The notes below the pieces were generated by a model. The model was given only the letters and a program-made list of their open reading frames with translations. It did not search any database and was not told the origin of the DNA. A stretch of DNA of 64,000 nt, taken from NCBI GenBank assembly GCA_024752435.1, contig CP103034.1, forward strand, positions 186,001 through 250,000, read 5' to 3'. Positions 45,834 through 57,987 of the stretch are shown here, in pieces. The translations under genes and the position numbers were made by a program. This stretch comes from Allantophomopsis cytisporea. Taxonomy: Eukaryota > Ascomycota > Leotiomycetes > Phacidiales > Phacidiaceae. Position 1 is the first letter of the stretch; every line of letters starts with the position of its first letter.

Positions 45834-48744
45834 TCAACCAAACAAGCCCCAGAATCCAGCACGGATGCCTACCCCTCTTTGGCCAGATGAGCCACCGACC
45901 AGGCTATGAACCGTATCTGCACTGATAGATCTCTTATTTCTGAGCGCTTCCTCTCTAATCATTTCCTTCTCCTGCCAGAATGCATCTTCTTCCTCATGCT
46001 CTTCCTGATCCCCAGTTTTCGTTCTGTTTGCTCGCGGTGTATTATCAAGTGGGCCCGCGGAAGCAAAGCCAGAACTTTCCTGTGGAGGCAGAACTGTGCC
46101 CATAGACATCGCGCTTGGAACTGAATTATTGCTGTCTGTAGAATGGGAAGTTCGAGGTGAATTAGTATTGGAACTCAAAGCGGAGCTAGATATGAAGCTC
46201 TTCCTCCTTCTTGATCCTGTCGAGTGTTTTCTCATCTCTTTCCAAATTTTCGATGCTGGATCGTCTGAAGGATTGTAGTCTGATGTTTCAAAATCTTTAG
46301 GCCTCACATAAGAGCTATGGATTTTGGGCGTTGAGTTCGTGGAGAGCTCTTTATTGTTCTCGTCGCTATCTCTCGAAGGTATCAAGTACGGATTTCTTGA
46401 AAACCTTAGCGGAGTAACATTGACTTCGGTCCTGGCTGTTTTGAAACTGGCCATGGATGTAGACGTAGACATCTCGGAGGCCAAAACCGTATCTGAACTT
46501 CTTTCAATGCTTCTCCGACGCACAGTTCCTATGTCATAGTCGGTATCTTTGGTTGCCTGTGTTGGATCCATGATAGTCCATGAGCTCATACGCTCAGTGT
46601 AGTGACTCAATTCAGCTGGCGTGAGAGAGGATCGAAGTACATCATCAAACATAGTTGAAGAGGTGGAGTTGTTGAGATTGATGCTAGAGACTCTACCACT
46701 CCACGAAGAAAGAGAGTCATTCTTTGGTGGCAGGAGTGCGATTGTGGCTTTCGCTTCAGTTTCCAGTCGAGTCGCATGGTAACTGCAGCCAGCTGGTAGG
46801 CAGTTTGTATCATGATATTGGAAAGAGGTATGGGTGTATGAAATTCCGACACAGAGATATTGTAGTTTAACGAGACCAAGTTGAGATGTCAGATCATTGA
46901 TCAGTTCATCGGAGGTGGCTCGAACATGGCCATTGAAGGGCGAGCCAAGTTTCTCTGTCGCAACTATCTTTACGCCTAATAAAAATAAACAGCTATCAAA
47001 TGCGCCAATGGACCTGTTGTTATGTCAGATATTACCTATGCCTTTTAAATTGGTGAACTTACAATGATTGGGTAGGAGCTATTACGTGTTCGACAGAGTG
47101 GCCCAGCATGTTCAAGAACGCAAAATCAATGTCGCGAATTGTGCCATACTTGTCTTTTTCTGTTAAGTGTCAGCAAACAATACAATAATAGTGTATTATC
47201 CGGCTCACCATGCGTAGAGGTAGGCAAAAGTTTTGTTGCATTAGTTTCATCTCCTTCAGATATTGCCATGGAGGCGGGCTTCAAAACTCCTGTGATCTTG
47301 ACAGCGACACGGAGCATATAATCCTTATCTGATCTGATTGTATCAACTTCCGGAAAGATAGATATTTCAGGTTTCAAGATGTATGGAACACAGATCTCAT
47401 CCGATTTTGATATGGGCTGAAATATCTCGGTTGACTCAAGCAGTCCTCTGGTCTCAGACCCATCCTTTCGGCTGACAACACTCCACCCACAATCCGCAGA
47501 AGTCCTAGCGGGAGAAATTTCTGAGCCTAATTTTGGTTGGTAGTCTCGGGAAGCAGAGCTCCTGGAAGTAATAGAATCGTCTTCCCAAGTAGCATCAATC
47601 AAAGCCGGCTTTGAGGGTTTGCGAGATTTCAAACGTAAACTACCCAGTCCATCTTTGGCTCGTCTAAAAAGCTTCCGGCTTGTGGAGATCTTACGTTGGA
47701 GATCATCTTGTTCCTCTGTCGAAGGCTTTGACACCTTCTCCAGGGTTGTTGTTGAAGTATTGGTTGGTATAGAATGAAGTCTTAACCCAGGATCTGATAA
47801 GTGATCCATGTCATTTTGAGAGCTCTCTATACTGTGATCAATGCTGGTGGATTTCATATGACCACCAAGTGTCGCTGAGCTCTCGACAAGTTGCTTTCCA
47901 GAGAGACATTCAGCATCATTCTCTGGAGACTTTCGATTCCAGAATAACGGCTGAGGATGGTTCTCCTTGGTTCCTGGAAGCGTGTCTGACTCTGAATCAA
48001 TGTTTGACTTCTTGATCATTTCCAAAATTCGACTTTCCTTTACCCTTGTCGAAGAGTAACTTTCATCTAGGCTTGGAGCTGACTTTTTGGCATCTCGCTT
48101 CTTCCGAATTGTCAAACGACCGTTCGATACGTATGGTGGACTCGAATCACCTGAAAGATCAATATGTAACGCTCCAGCACTTGATATCCCGACCAAGTCT
48201 GATTGCACTTGTTCTTTCAACTGAGCATGGAAATCCGCACCCCTAGAGGCTCCGCGTCTTGGGACTGCGACCTCTCTGATCGAGTGTGAATTCTTGATGG
48301 TCTCGGCACGCTTGACGATACGAAGCGGTTCAGGTCTGGAGACTGAGGATTGGCGAAACTCCATTGAAGACGGTCCTGTCTACTTGGATGCCACGTCTCC
48401 GCAAAGAACGTATGAGGTGCTCGGGAATTTTGTGCTGCTTGTTGTAGGGCAGGCTTCCGCTTGGGATTACGTGGGTAACGATCCTCGAACTGGAGTTGGC
48501 TGCTTGACAAACTCTCGAGATCGAAGAACGAGTCTGCGTAAGAGCTGGACCGGTCTGAAGGATTTCTACGATGATGCCTTTGGGTATGCCACGAAAAAGA
48601 TGTGAATACGCCTTGAACACGGTGAACTGTAGTCTTCCAAATGTCTGTGGTCTTTATCGCAATGAAGGCTGCGCTGCCGGCAATAGCGATAGGAATGAGA
48701 ATAAGAGCGCCGACTACTCCAGTTTCCGTGTTGTCGTTGCTCAT
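45834..48744 (-). CDS. Large Ser-rich protein of unknown function, probably with N-terminal membrane span
   Basis: The well-supported exons are a frame down to 47209, then 47159-47063, then 47013-45834. The two 49-bp introns (GTGAGC...CAG, GTAAGT...CAG) restore STHEKDKYGTIRDIDFAFLNM and APTQSLSIGAFDSCLFLLGV, giving 810 residues from an ATG at 48364. Upstream, from ATG 48744, a different frame encodes MSNDNTETGVVGALILIPIA with a membrane helix and Arg/Ser-rich sequence down to 48217. The two frames overlap by 148 bp and probably belong to one gene joined by an intron or broken by an indel; I could not find a convincing splice pair. Conserved-looking parts are YTHTSFQYHDTNCLPAGCSYHA and KIWKEMRKHSTGSRRRKSF. 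No family recognised. Confidence 0.65.
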
Positions 48745-49431
48745 AGCCAAGAATACGGTAATTCTATCATATCCTTATGAATTTGTGATGATGTTTGAAG
48801 AGTGTAAAATAAAACACTCGGACTGATGTTGTTGTACACCAATAGAAACAGGGAAGGGACGACTTCCCAACAATTGAAAGTAGATACTACGTCCAGTTTG
48901 TTGAATTTCAATTCAAAATGATCACAGTGTACTGTGTGTCGTAACAACGCTTTTCCTCTGTGGATCTTATCTTGATACATAGGAAGCTTTTCTTGATTCT
49001 ACATATGCAGTAACGAATTCCTCAACTTTGTAGTTCTTTACTAACAGAGAATCGAAATGAGAATACATTGTCTGGTCTAGATTCGTACTCACACACTTTC
49101 CAGTCTTTATTTCCTTGCACAGCGTGTAAGTATTATTGCGCTCCAACGTATGACTTATACTTTCGTGATCTCAATCCATCTCTTTGACCTGTTGCACGTT
49201 GCACACACATGCTTTCAGCAATTTAGCATGACATCTGGTTGATCTTGAGCAAAAAAGTTCACAATATGGATCACCAGATTGCTTAGACCCTGTGAAGAGA
49301 CGCTCTTGAACAGCTCTGTCAAAAGATGACAGGGCACAGCTTAGGAATCATCAAAACTGCCATTACTACAGTCTACTTTTCGCTCAAAATAGATATGCCC
49401 TTTAAACGCCATACCAGAACGTAACTCATCA
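48745..49431. other. Intergenic region, nothing recognised
   Basis: Between the start of the large Ser-rich gene and the 3' end of PEX7. No coding stretch is supported. Confidence 0.45.
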
Positions 49432-50582
49432 TCAACCCCTCATAATAGCTCTAACGTCCCAGACGAGCAGCCTCTCATCCCAGCCAACCGTAGCACACCA
49501 GCCCTCGGCACCGAACAGACACCAATCCACCCCAGTAGCGAACTCTGTATGTCCATCCATGCGTCCCAGTTCCTTCCCGGGCTGTCCCGTCGGGATTGCG
49601 CCGCCTGCGCCTAGAGCAGATCCATCTGTCCACACCCGACACGTCATATCGTAACTTGCGCTCAGTAGTACATCGCTCAGATGCGGACTCCATGCTAATC
49701 GTCGAACAGCATACTCGTGTCCAGGTAGAATAGCTACTGGGCCAGCAGCAGGATTCCGGATGTCGAAGGTACGGATCAATCGATCGACGCCAGCTGTTGC
49801 TACAATAGTGTCGCGGTATTTATTCCAGTCGTGCGTAAGAGCCTCGGACGGCGCAAATGCCTGGCGGTTCGAGCCTATCGGTTGGAGAGGATTGGATGCC
49901 CCAGCTCCGTGTATGGGGATCTGAGTGACGAGGTGGTTGGACGCTGAGGCTGGAGTGCGTAGATCGAAGATTCGAAGGTGAGAGTCTGACGAAACAGCGG
50001 AGAGAACTGAAGGGGAATGGGGAGAGAACTCTGAGCTATACGTGCAGGAATGGGTTGGGAGTGTAACGATTGATGCAGGACGCTCTGGTGACCACTATGA
50101 AGCTGTAAGTAACGCGCGGCAATATAGATAGATTTTAAAGCCTACAATCTTTATTGTCCCATCCCATGAACTCGAGGCAAATGTATCCTTCGAGACCAGA
50201 TTCCAATGCACCGAAAACACCTCTCTATTATGTTCCTGCCATGATCGAACTGGGAAGTCGTTCACAGAAATATCATACAGCTTCACCGAGCCATCACCAC
50301 ATCCTACCACTATCTGATTCTCATGCGCCTCGGACCATGCTACATCGAAGAGCGAATCTTGGGTATCATACCTGCGGGCATTAGCATCTGAGCACTGTCT
50401 GATACGCAGATAACATACCATTTCTCAGCTTGAATTCCTTGTGCTGTCAAGCCCAAGATATACAGTCTACCATTACCAACAAGCCCAAAATTGGCAGAAG
50501 CGGAGACAGCGATGCGGGAATCGAAGAACGGGGAATATTTCACCGCGTAACCTTTGAACCCCTTTGTACGATACTCTAACAT
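49432..50582 (-). CDS. pex7: Peroxin 7, PTS2 receptor (WD40 protein)
   Basis: Three exons, 50582-50419, 50371-50146 and 50094-49432, encode 350 residues, the usual PEX7 size. Introns of 47 and 51 bp have GTATGT/GTAGGC starts and CAG/TAG ends. The N-terminus MLEYRTKGFKGYAVKYSPFF with ASANFGLVGNGRLYILGL is the PEX7 signature. WD repeats follow (SLFDVAWSEAHENQIVVGCGDGSVKLYD, REVFSVHWN, ASSSWDGTIKIW, RIFDLR, GVDRLIRTFDIR, GHEYAVRRLAWSP, TVGWDERLLVWD). PEX7 binds PTS2 nonapeptides and carries cargo to the peroxisome with a PEX20-type coreceptor in fungi. An in-frame ATG three codons upstream (50591) is an alternative start. Confidence 0.94.
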
Positions 50583-51021
50583 CCCATTCATGTTGGCGTG
50601 CTCATGAGGTGTCGCGATCGATGGCTGCACATTATGCGAGCGTCGTGAAAGCTTGGAGCATGTGAGTGACGATGGTGGGATGTAAGGCAGGCCCCGCTGC
50701 CGAGGCGATTAAGCTGCGATAACAGGCGGTGAGAGCTGGCAGAATATGATATCTGGGGAAATGCGCCTGATAGCCTATTGGTCACTTCGTAAGCAATGAA
50801 TTTGTTAGAGATTCCTTTTCTATAATTTTGGGAAAATCAATCTCACGTCGCCATGATGGGGTGACAAGTATAAGTCCAACGGCAGTCCTTCAAACTCTGT
50901 TGATCCAAAAAACAACTAGGGAATATGGATCTCAGAGCCTTCTTTTGATAAATCTTCTTACTTTCCCTTTTGTTTATTCCTCACCACGTTTTAAGACGGA
51001 ACACAGCGGCACCTCAGCACA
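50583..51021. promoter_or_regulatory. Shared divergent promoter region (PEX7 / AlkB-GRF)
   Basis: The 439 bp separate two divergently transcribed starts, so both promoters must lie here. I see no strong TATA box or recognisable operator. The last 120 bp is pyrimidine-rich (cttactttcccttttgtttattcc), typical of a fungal leader. Confidence 0.5.
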
Positions 51022-52763
51022 ATGGATCAGTTTGTTTCTCGGAAAAGAAGAAGATCGCCTGCGCGATTATCAGAGGGGACTGAAATACACGGAGGAGAAT
51101 CTTCGGCGATGTCATCAACAAACGAATCAACAAACGATGATGATGACTCCACAGACTTCAAACTAGCGATGCTTTCATCCCTGCATCCCAGCGTAGATCA
51201 GCAAACCTTACTCGACATCCTCCTTGCACACGATGGTTCTCTTGAATCCGCTTCACAGTCTCTTATTCTCCGGCCTCAAACGCCTCCTACCAAACCAATT
51301 TCAGGTCCAGGATATCAAAGCTCGCTATCTAGTTTCGCCACCCAAGCAGAATCAAGCGGATCGCCGAGCAAGAGACACAAACCCCTTTCCAAGAAAGGAA
51401 AGACTTTGAATCTCTATTCTCCTGAGGATATCGCAGCTCATACTCCATGTTCCATTATTCACAATTTTCTTGCTCCTCAGGAGGCGAATGAGCTTCTTGC
51501 GGAGCTGTTGGAAGAAGCTCCTACTTTTGAGAGGATGACTTTCAAGTTATTCGATAATGTTGTCTCGAGCCCTCATACTGCTTGCTTCTATGTTAAGGAT
51601 CGAGAAGAGCAAATCAGGCAGAAAACTGAGTACATTTATAATGGTGACCTCTTAACGGTAAGCTCAGTGTTCCATATTTCATACAATTTTCTCTATTGAT
51701 TTCTTGGAGAAACGAAGAGAGCTCTTTAATGAACTCCTTCAAATCGAATCTTTGGGTCTTTGTGAATAGATCACCTGAGAGCACACTGTTGATTTTTGTT
51801 AATGTAAAGAGTCTGAGTTGGTGCAATGTTGGCCTGTCTTAGAATAGACGGCTCGAAGTACCTTGGAAATTTCAACTTTTGTTGTACACTCTCAATTTTT
51901 TCAGTTACGTCTTTGCTTGAGATACTCATAGCATCGGTGGTGAGAGCGTTCTTTTCAGCAAGCTACAAGTGGTGCATTCTAGAAATTAAGAAATTCCCCT
52001 CACAACTCTACAACATCTCAACTTTTGATCTCTCGCTAACAAAACTCAGGATGTACGACAAATAACCCCACACATGAAAGCAATATCTACAAAAGTCCAA
52101 GAAGCCGTTAACGCCGAAATCCAGAAACGAATAAAGACGCACTACCCCAACAGTCACAAGCTAAGATACCAATCCCCGCATCCCTGGACACCCAACGCGG
52201 CCTTCGTAAACTGCTACGCAGGCGGACAAGAGAGCGTAGGCTACCACTCAGACCAACTAACGTACCTCGGACCACGCGCCATAATCGGCAGTCTCTCGCT
52301 GGGTGTTGCGCGGGAGTTCCGTGTGCGCCGGATTATCCCTCAGTCAAGCTCTACAGGCGACAAGAAGGTGAAGTCCGCAGAAGAAGCGGACGCTGAGGGG
52401 CAGATAGCAATCCACTTGCCGCACAACTCTCTGCTGGTTATGCACGCCGAGATGCAGGAGGAGTGGAAGCATAGCATTGCGCCGGCAACGGCCATTGATC
52501 CGCATCCTTTGGCTGGAAACAAGCGGATCAATATCACATACCGTGATTACAAGGCAACATTGCATCCAAAGCTTACACCTAAATGTAAGTGTGGTGTGCC
52601 GACTGTGCTGAGGGTCGTACAGCGGAAGAGGGAGAACCATGGGAGATATTTTTGGATGTGCCATGCGGGGAACGTGCCGGGGAAGATGGGCTGTGATTTC
52701 TTCAAGTGGGCGGTTTTTGACGACAATGGGGAGCCGGTATGGGGGGAGACGGAAAAGGGATAA
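51022..52763 (+). CDS. CUE-AlkB-GRF protein (ALKBH2/3-like Fe(II)/2-oxoglutarate dioxygenase)
   Basis: Two exons, 51022-51657 and 52050-52763, encode 449 residues. The intron starts GTAAGC and ends CTAACAAAACTCAG; at 392 bp it is several times longer than any other here, yet DLLT-DVRQITPHM is seamless across it. Domains: a basic N-terminus (QFVSRKRRR), a CUE-like ubiquitin-binding helix bundle at about 45-82 (LHPSVDQQTLLDILLAHDGSLESA), the AlkB fold with iron ligands H278 and D280 (YHSDQL) and H353 (EWKHSI), 2-oxoglutarate Arg R371 and R377 (KRINITYRDY), then a GRF zinc finger (C391, C393, C416, C427). AlkB proteins remove alkyl groups from DNA/RNA bases; GRF fingers bind single-stranded nucleic acid. 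A nuclear repair role is inferred. Confidence 0.9.
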
Positions 52764-52822
52764 TGCAACCAATATCAAAACACCTTTGTGAAATGACCTA
52801 AACATAGCCATGGCGGGTGACT

Positions 52823-53803
52823 TTATAATACAAAGGCACTCGCAGTCCCAAGAAGCACAATGAAAAGTCCCATTGCCCTCCAAGAAACTCCTACTCGCTT
52901 AGCGCCACTCTTTTTCGATGTAGCAGCAACAGCAGTCGAACTTATAGTTGAGCCCTCAGCAGAGCTCTCAGCAGAAGTATGGGTTGTCGTAGTAACCACA
53001 CTAACCACACTCTCCCTGGTACTCAATCCCAATGTCGTTGCGGGCACTGTTGTACCGGACACAATGGATGTGATCTCCACCGTAGCCAGACTAGTCACTT
53101 CCGTAGTGAAAGCTTGACTAGAAATGACAGTCGTAATTGTCAATGTTGGTTCAAACACCGAAGGAAACACTGTCGTCTTATCCGGTGCCGTACTCGCCGC
53201 AATGGTTGTAGGCAACTGGGTACTAGCTGGCAGCGTAGTCGTATATGTGACCGTAACAAGATCACCGAGGGCGCTGGCGGGTATCGCCCCACCAATGCCG
53301 GTACCCGTATATTGACTTGGAATAGACAGAGTAGCCGTATTAGGCTTCTTGGCCTCGTCGGCCGCGTAGATGTTCCCGGTTGTGCCGTTCGCCAACGTAT
53401 ACTCCCCGCTCTGTAGATTCGCTTCGTCGCCGTTATAGGATGTGTAGGAGCCGGTTTTAAGTGTACCGTATGCGCCGTCGGGTAGGTAGTAGTTCGTTGT
53501 GAATTTGTCGTAGCAGAAGGGAATTGAGAGGCTAGACATCGTCAGGCAGGTCAGGCTGCTGATGCAGCAGACAGTGGCACCGCCATGGGCAATAAAGGAG
53601 CGCTTCTCATAGTTTGGGAGCGAGGAGGACAGGATGTCTATGTAAAGGTCTTCCATTGAGCTGTCCCCAATCTGTGGCGTCGATGTTGTTGTTGCATCTG
53701 GTGGCGCGCACATTGTGTAATCTGACTCGCAAGAGCCGATGGTTGATAAATTCGGAGAAGCTGCGTATACTCCCAAAATGAAGAGAAGAAAATGAGGACG
53801 CAT
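52823..53803 (-). CDS. GPI-anchored-type Ser/Thr-rich cell surface protein
   Basis: The protein has 326 residues in one exon. It has a signal peptide (MRPHFLLFILGVYAA), then a Cys-containing ectodomain of about 110 residues (SCESDYTMCAPP, VCCISSLTCLTM, PFCYDKFTTNYYLPDGAYG), then a long Thr/Ser/Val-rich stalk (TTLPASTQLPTTIAAS, TVFPSVFEPTLTITTVISS), and a C-terminal hydrophobic tail (SWRAMGLFIVLLGTASAFVL) after a small-residue patch. This layout predicts a GPI anchor and a cell wall or plasma-membrane location. The DKFTTNYYLPDG(A/S)YGT motif recurs in fungal secreted proteins of unknown role. It is convergent with the AlkB gene, with only 59 bp between stops. Confidence 0.85.
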   Translation of the reverse strand: MRPHFLLFILGVYAASPNLSTIGSCESDYTMCAPPDATTTSTPQIGDSSMEDLYIDILSSSLPNYEKRSFIAHGGATVCCISSLTCLTMSSLSIPFCYDKFTTNYYLPDGAYGTLKTGSYTSYNGDEANLQSGEYTLANGTTGNIYAADEAKKPNTATLSIPSQYTGTGIGGAIPASALGDLVTVTYTTTLPASTQLPTTIAASTAPDKTTVFPSVFEPTLTITTVISSQAFTTEVTSLATVEITSIVSGTTVPATTLGLSTRESVVSVVTTTTHTSAESSAEGSTISSTAVAATSKKSGAKRVGVSWRAMGLFIVLLGTASAFVL

Positions 53804-55391
53804 TTTGGATGAGACTGAAATATTCGACGCGAAAAGAACGCGTTTTGAGATAGAAAGAAAGAAGGGTTTTGATTTAAAGAGACTGGGCGTATATAATGCG
53901 CCGTATACACAGGCAACTTAACAACCAAACGAACGTAGTTGAAATGAATGAGCAAACACGACTCAGTCGTTTGGGAAATTCCGATACGGATCATATATCA
54001 ATTGGAAAGAAAGGAGTAAAGAAAGAGAAGAATTTGTAGATATTCTCAGGCCACCTGTTTTGGTTACCTACTGTAACACGACACGAGATTGCCAGGCCGA
54101 GCTTTGCATGCGCCGTATTTACTGCAAGGGAGATGAGATGACATGTAACATAGCGAATCAGTGATATTTGGCACACGGTTAAGGTTGGACGGGCGTGAAT
54201 CAGATCGAAAATGACTGGGATTTGTTTGTGGAGATGGTCTTGAGTGGAGGATGTGGAGAGACGTTGGCTAGGATTTGGATCCGTTGCCGATGAAAGAAAA
54301 TAAACATCCCGGCGTGCATTGAGAAAAGTTATCGGAATCTTCGAACCCCTACACCCGATGGACGTGGAGACAAAATACAACCCGAATGCAAAGGAGTAAA
54401 GGTATATACTCTGGAGTCATTATGTTTACTATGGAAGGGTATTGCGAAGACTAGTAGGAGGTGAACGTTACTCCAAGCTCGACGGAAAGCTAGTAATGTG
54501 AAGAATTGTCAACATGAGTCGAGAAAACTGGTGATTCTTCGATAAAGAACATTGTGCCGAATTGTTGGAAATACCCAGGTACTGAAAATGTTGCGAACCT
54601 CAAGTTCTGATTGAGAATTACAAGGGATATATAATACATGATGAGAGGGGTACCTTGCCTCCGTCCCGCAGTAACCCGTCTGCATCACGCGAGCCAAGCA
54701 TCATCACCAACAATCACAACTTCTCGACTTCTATCGCCCGGTTCACTTATTATGCTTTCATAATCCGAGACTTTTGAAGACCTTGTTGGATTCGGAAATC
54801 CATTCGTCAATCTCTCACGAACTATCTTTCTGTACATGTTACATTAGGCCCTCACTAAGTCACGATCTCCAGGTGTTGGGATAGCTTGTTAGAGCAGTCC
54901 AGTTGTGTTACCGTCCATCATGCTGCTATTGTAGATTAGAACCGCTCCCAACCCCTCGTAGAGCTCTGGTTCTTCTGTGTGGTCAGAATTCATACTCTGG
55001 GATATCTTCAGTGCTTTCTGGTATCTCTCCTTTGCGTGCAGGGAGACCATTATTGATCAAACACTCCTTGAATAAAAGTGCTACAAGAGACGTACACGGC
55101 CCCTCTAGTATTGTATGTAGTAGAGCATGACATCGAGATTATAGTAGGTAGTATCATTTCATTGGAAATCAAGAAGTTATATAGCTAGCTTTACTTATCT
55201 ATAAACAATGAAGACGCAAGGTCGTTGAGTATACGGAGTACAAGTCATAATCTTAGAGCTCAGTTCATCATACTCGACGCCTCCACATATTTGAGCATAT
55301 ACACATAACAGAGAAAATATTCCATAACGGTATCTATCACCCAAGCCTTTCCAAATACGCCACATCTAATACACAAGACTCATAAACTGCC
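53804..55391. other. Intergenic region, no gene seen
   Basis: About 1.6 kb. The first few hundred bases are the promoter side of the GPI-type gene. No coding stretch or repeat stands out elsewhere. Confidence 0.45.
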
Positions 55392-57987
55392 CTACCCAAC
55401 AACAGCCTTACTACTCAGACTCTCAAAGAAGCCAGCTAGATCCTCCTTCTTAACCTCAACAACAGAGTGTTCAAAAGAGTCAATACGCACTCGTGCACTG
55501 GTCTCCTCCACAACCTCCTGAAAAGCATTCCCGAATTTATTGCGGCCATAACCACGCACTTTAGGCTCATCCTCATCCTCATCCTCGCTCTCACTCTCGC
55601 TCTCACTCTCTTCACTCTCCGTCTCCTCCTCGCTCTCCTCCTCCACGTCCTCATCTTCATTCGCAATCTTCCTCCTGGCGGCTTTCTTCTCCTCCTTAAT
55701 CTTCGCCTTAGCAGCCTTCCTCTCCTCCTTCAGCTTGATCTTCTTCTCACGCTTCTCCTTCCGCGCTTTGACTGCGGCTGGATCCGCGAAGCCAGCCCCA
55801 CCTCCGCCACCACCCATGCCGACGACGACATAAACGCCTCGCGACTCGTTCAGGCAGGCTACAGCGAGTGGTGTTCCACGTCCACCGTTACCGATCTTAC
55901 CTTTACTTTCGCGCTCTTGCTCAGCAATTGCTTCGCCGATCCAGAGTGCGAGCTTGGTGAGGGCTGCTGGATGCGTAAATAGGGGGACGTCAGGACCTTC
56001 TTTGACAACACACATGCGGAAGGCACGCAAGTGGCGGATTTGACGTTTTTCGATCAAGGAAGTGCCAGTACGGAGAATGGCACGGTAGAGGTGTTGAGCT
56101 GTTGGGAGGGCTGCTTTCAGTTCTTCGATTCTGGGTATAGTTAGCGGATAGTTTTTGTGTAAGTCTGTTGGAAGGCTGAGTGGGGCCTCACTTTTCAAGA
56201 GCATCAAAGGCATCCCAGAACCTGCCTACCCACTCCTCGCCCTCTTTTGTGCCTTCTTCATCGGTTGTCTCGACTTCCTTCCCTCTATCCCACCCATTAT
56301 TTTCAATAGTGGCCACACCCTTCTTTCCAACTTCCAGGATAGAACCCACCACAACACCAACATCTTGAGCACTTAATGTTGCACTCCACCCCCAGCTCCT
56401 CACAAAACCCCATCCCTCTTTATTTCCCGAGCTATTGTCTGTTTCCGACCCAGGTACTAGATCATCTAACCCATACAATTCCCTATACTTGAGAAGCTTG
56501 GCCCGTAGATCCTTTTTCACATCCATATCCATATGAGTATATGATTGCTTGCATTGCACAAGACTTACACCCATCTTCGCAAGAAGCTTATGTAGACGTT
56601 TTCGACCAGTTTCAGACCAGATATGCAGGCGGGAGGAAAGGTACGGCGAATGAAGCATGCTGTCATATAAACTCCAATGCCGAATAAGAAGGAATTTAGG
56701 TTCAGGGGAGAGACGAATGCTTGTGTCTGTAGGGCTTCGTGCTGTTGTTGGAATAATACCATTGCCCTGATTTGAATCCTCTACATTCAAGCGGCGGACC
56801 TCATCACGAAGAATTTGTCTAATTCTTGCGCCACGAGAACCAAGCCAACCTGTAGGTTGAGTAGCAGCAGATCGTGAGGAGACAGCTACACCGGCTGATG
56901 ACCGACCATATAATTCCATAGAAGACACACCAACAATGGTAAGCCATAACAGATCATTATCTTCTCTTCCAAGATCAGATGCCAATGAATACATCATGGA
57001 TGCAATTGGCTCTGAGTAAGATGCTCCTAGTGAATAGTATGCTCGGAGAACAGCCTCATGCTTTCGTCGGAGTTGAAGTAGACGCCGTCGTAATTTGCGA
57101 GCCGATGGTTGTTTTGGGGGTTGTGCGGGCGAAGGAGAAACGGAACGGTCGTCTGAGAATATGAGAGCATCAGGACCATTGATGGAGAGTAATCCTCTTC
57201 GTCGTCGTGATGGTGACTCCGGTATGGGGCTTGAAGAGTTGCTGCGTCTCCTTTGTCGCGGTCTATCATCATCCTCTTCACTACTATCCTCCTCATCACG
57301 ATCCGACCAAGACTTTCTTTTTCGATTTGACCGTGAACTTGGTAGAGCTGCTTCATTGTCCTCATCGTCTTCACTTTCACTTCCATCACTCTCTTCATCA
57401 TCAACTTCGGGCATTTCAACAAGAGCCAGATACGCCTCTCTCTCCTTGTCCAATTCCTCCTCAATGTCTCCATCGTCAAACACTATCACGCCACCCTTAC
57501 CACTCTTATATCCCCTACCAATCTTTCCCCCATCAACCCCGGAAATCTGCCTTGGTAAGTCCTCCCCATCCACAGGTGGCAAAACTGGAGCTCCACCAAA
57601 GACATTTCCCAGATTCCAAGGCCGTCTCGCATCAATGACCCAAAGTTCTACACCTCCATATCCAGTCTCGCTCTCGTCATCCACCCCAATCAAACCACCC
57701 AGGTCAATCAGTCCACCGACTCCCAAGCACACCACGACCCCACCACTACCACCTTCCATCATCGGTCTGACAGCCTCCTGGCCCGCTTTCTCCAAGTCGC
57801 CATAACCCGCAATAGGCTGGATCTTATGGGGGATATAATCGCGCTTGAGGAGGTGCGTAAGGATGCGGCAGCCACACAAAGCGTCTGGTTCGAGGGCAAC
57901 GAGAATAAGAACAGGCGGCGATAAAATATGGTGGGTTTTCTGGAGGTGGAGGTAGAGGGTGGATATTTGAGATCTAGGGAGATACAT
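55392..57987 (-). CDS. cdc45: CDC45, DNA replication initiation factor
   Basis: Two exons, 57987-56192 and 56130-55392, encode 844 residues. The 61-bp intron (GTGAGG, CGCTAAC branch, CAG) joins FDALEK to IEELKAALP. The N-terminus MYLPRSQISTLYLHLQKTHH...PPVLILVALEPDALCGCRIL...KRDYIPHKIQPIAGYGDL is the CDC45 signature. An acidic/Ser linker (EEDSSEEDDDR and RRRR) follows, then RHWSLYDSMLHSPYLSSRLHIWSETGRKRLHKLLAKMGVSL, also diagnostic, and the C-terminal conserved block SRGVYVVVG split by a Lys/Glu-rich coiled insertion. CDC45 binds MCM2-7 and GINS to form the CMG replicative helicase. An ACGCGT box upstream (58112-58117) fits S-phase control. Confidence 0.95.

Noticed and set aside
55436..55982. 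Arg-rich and Leu-rich frames on both strands within the CDC45 3' exon
   Set aside because: They are shadows of the Glu/Lys-rich coding sequence.
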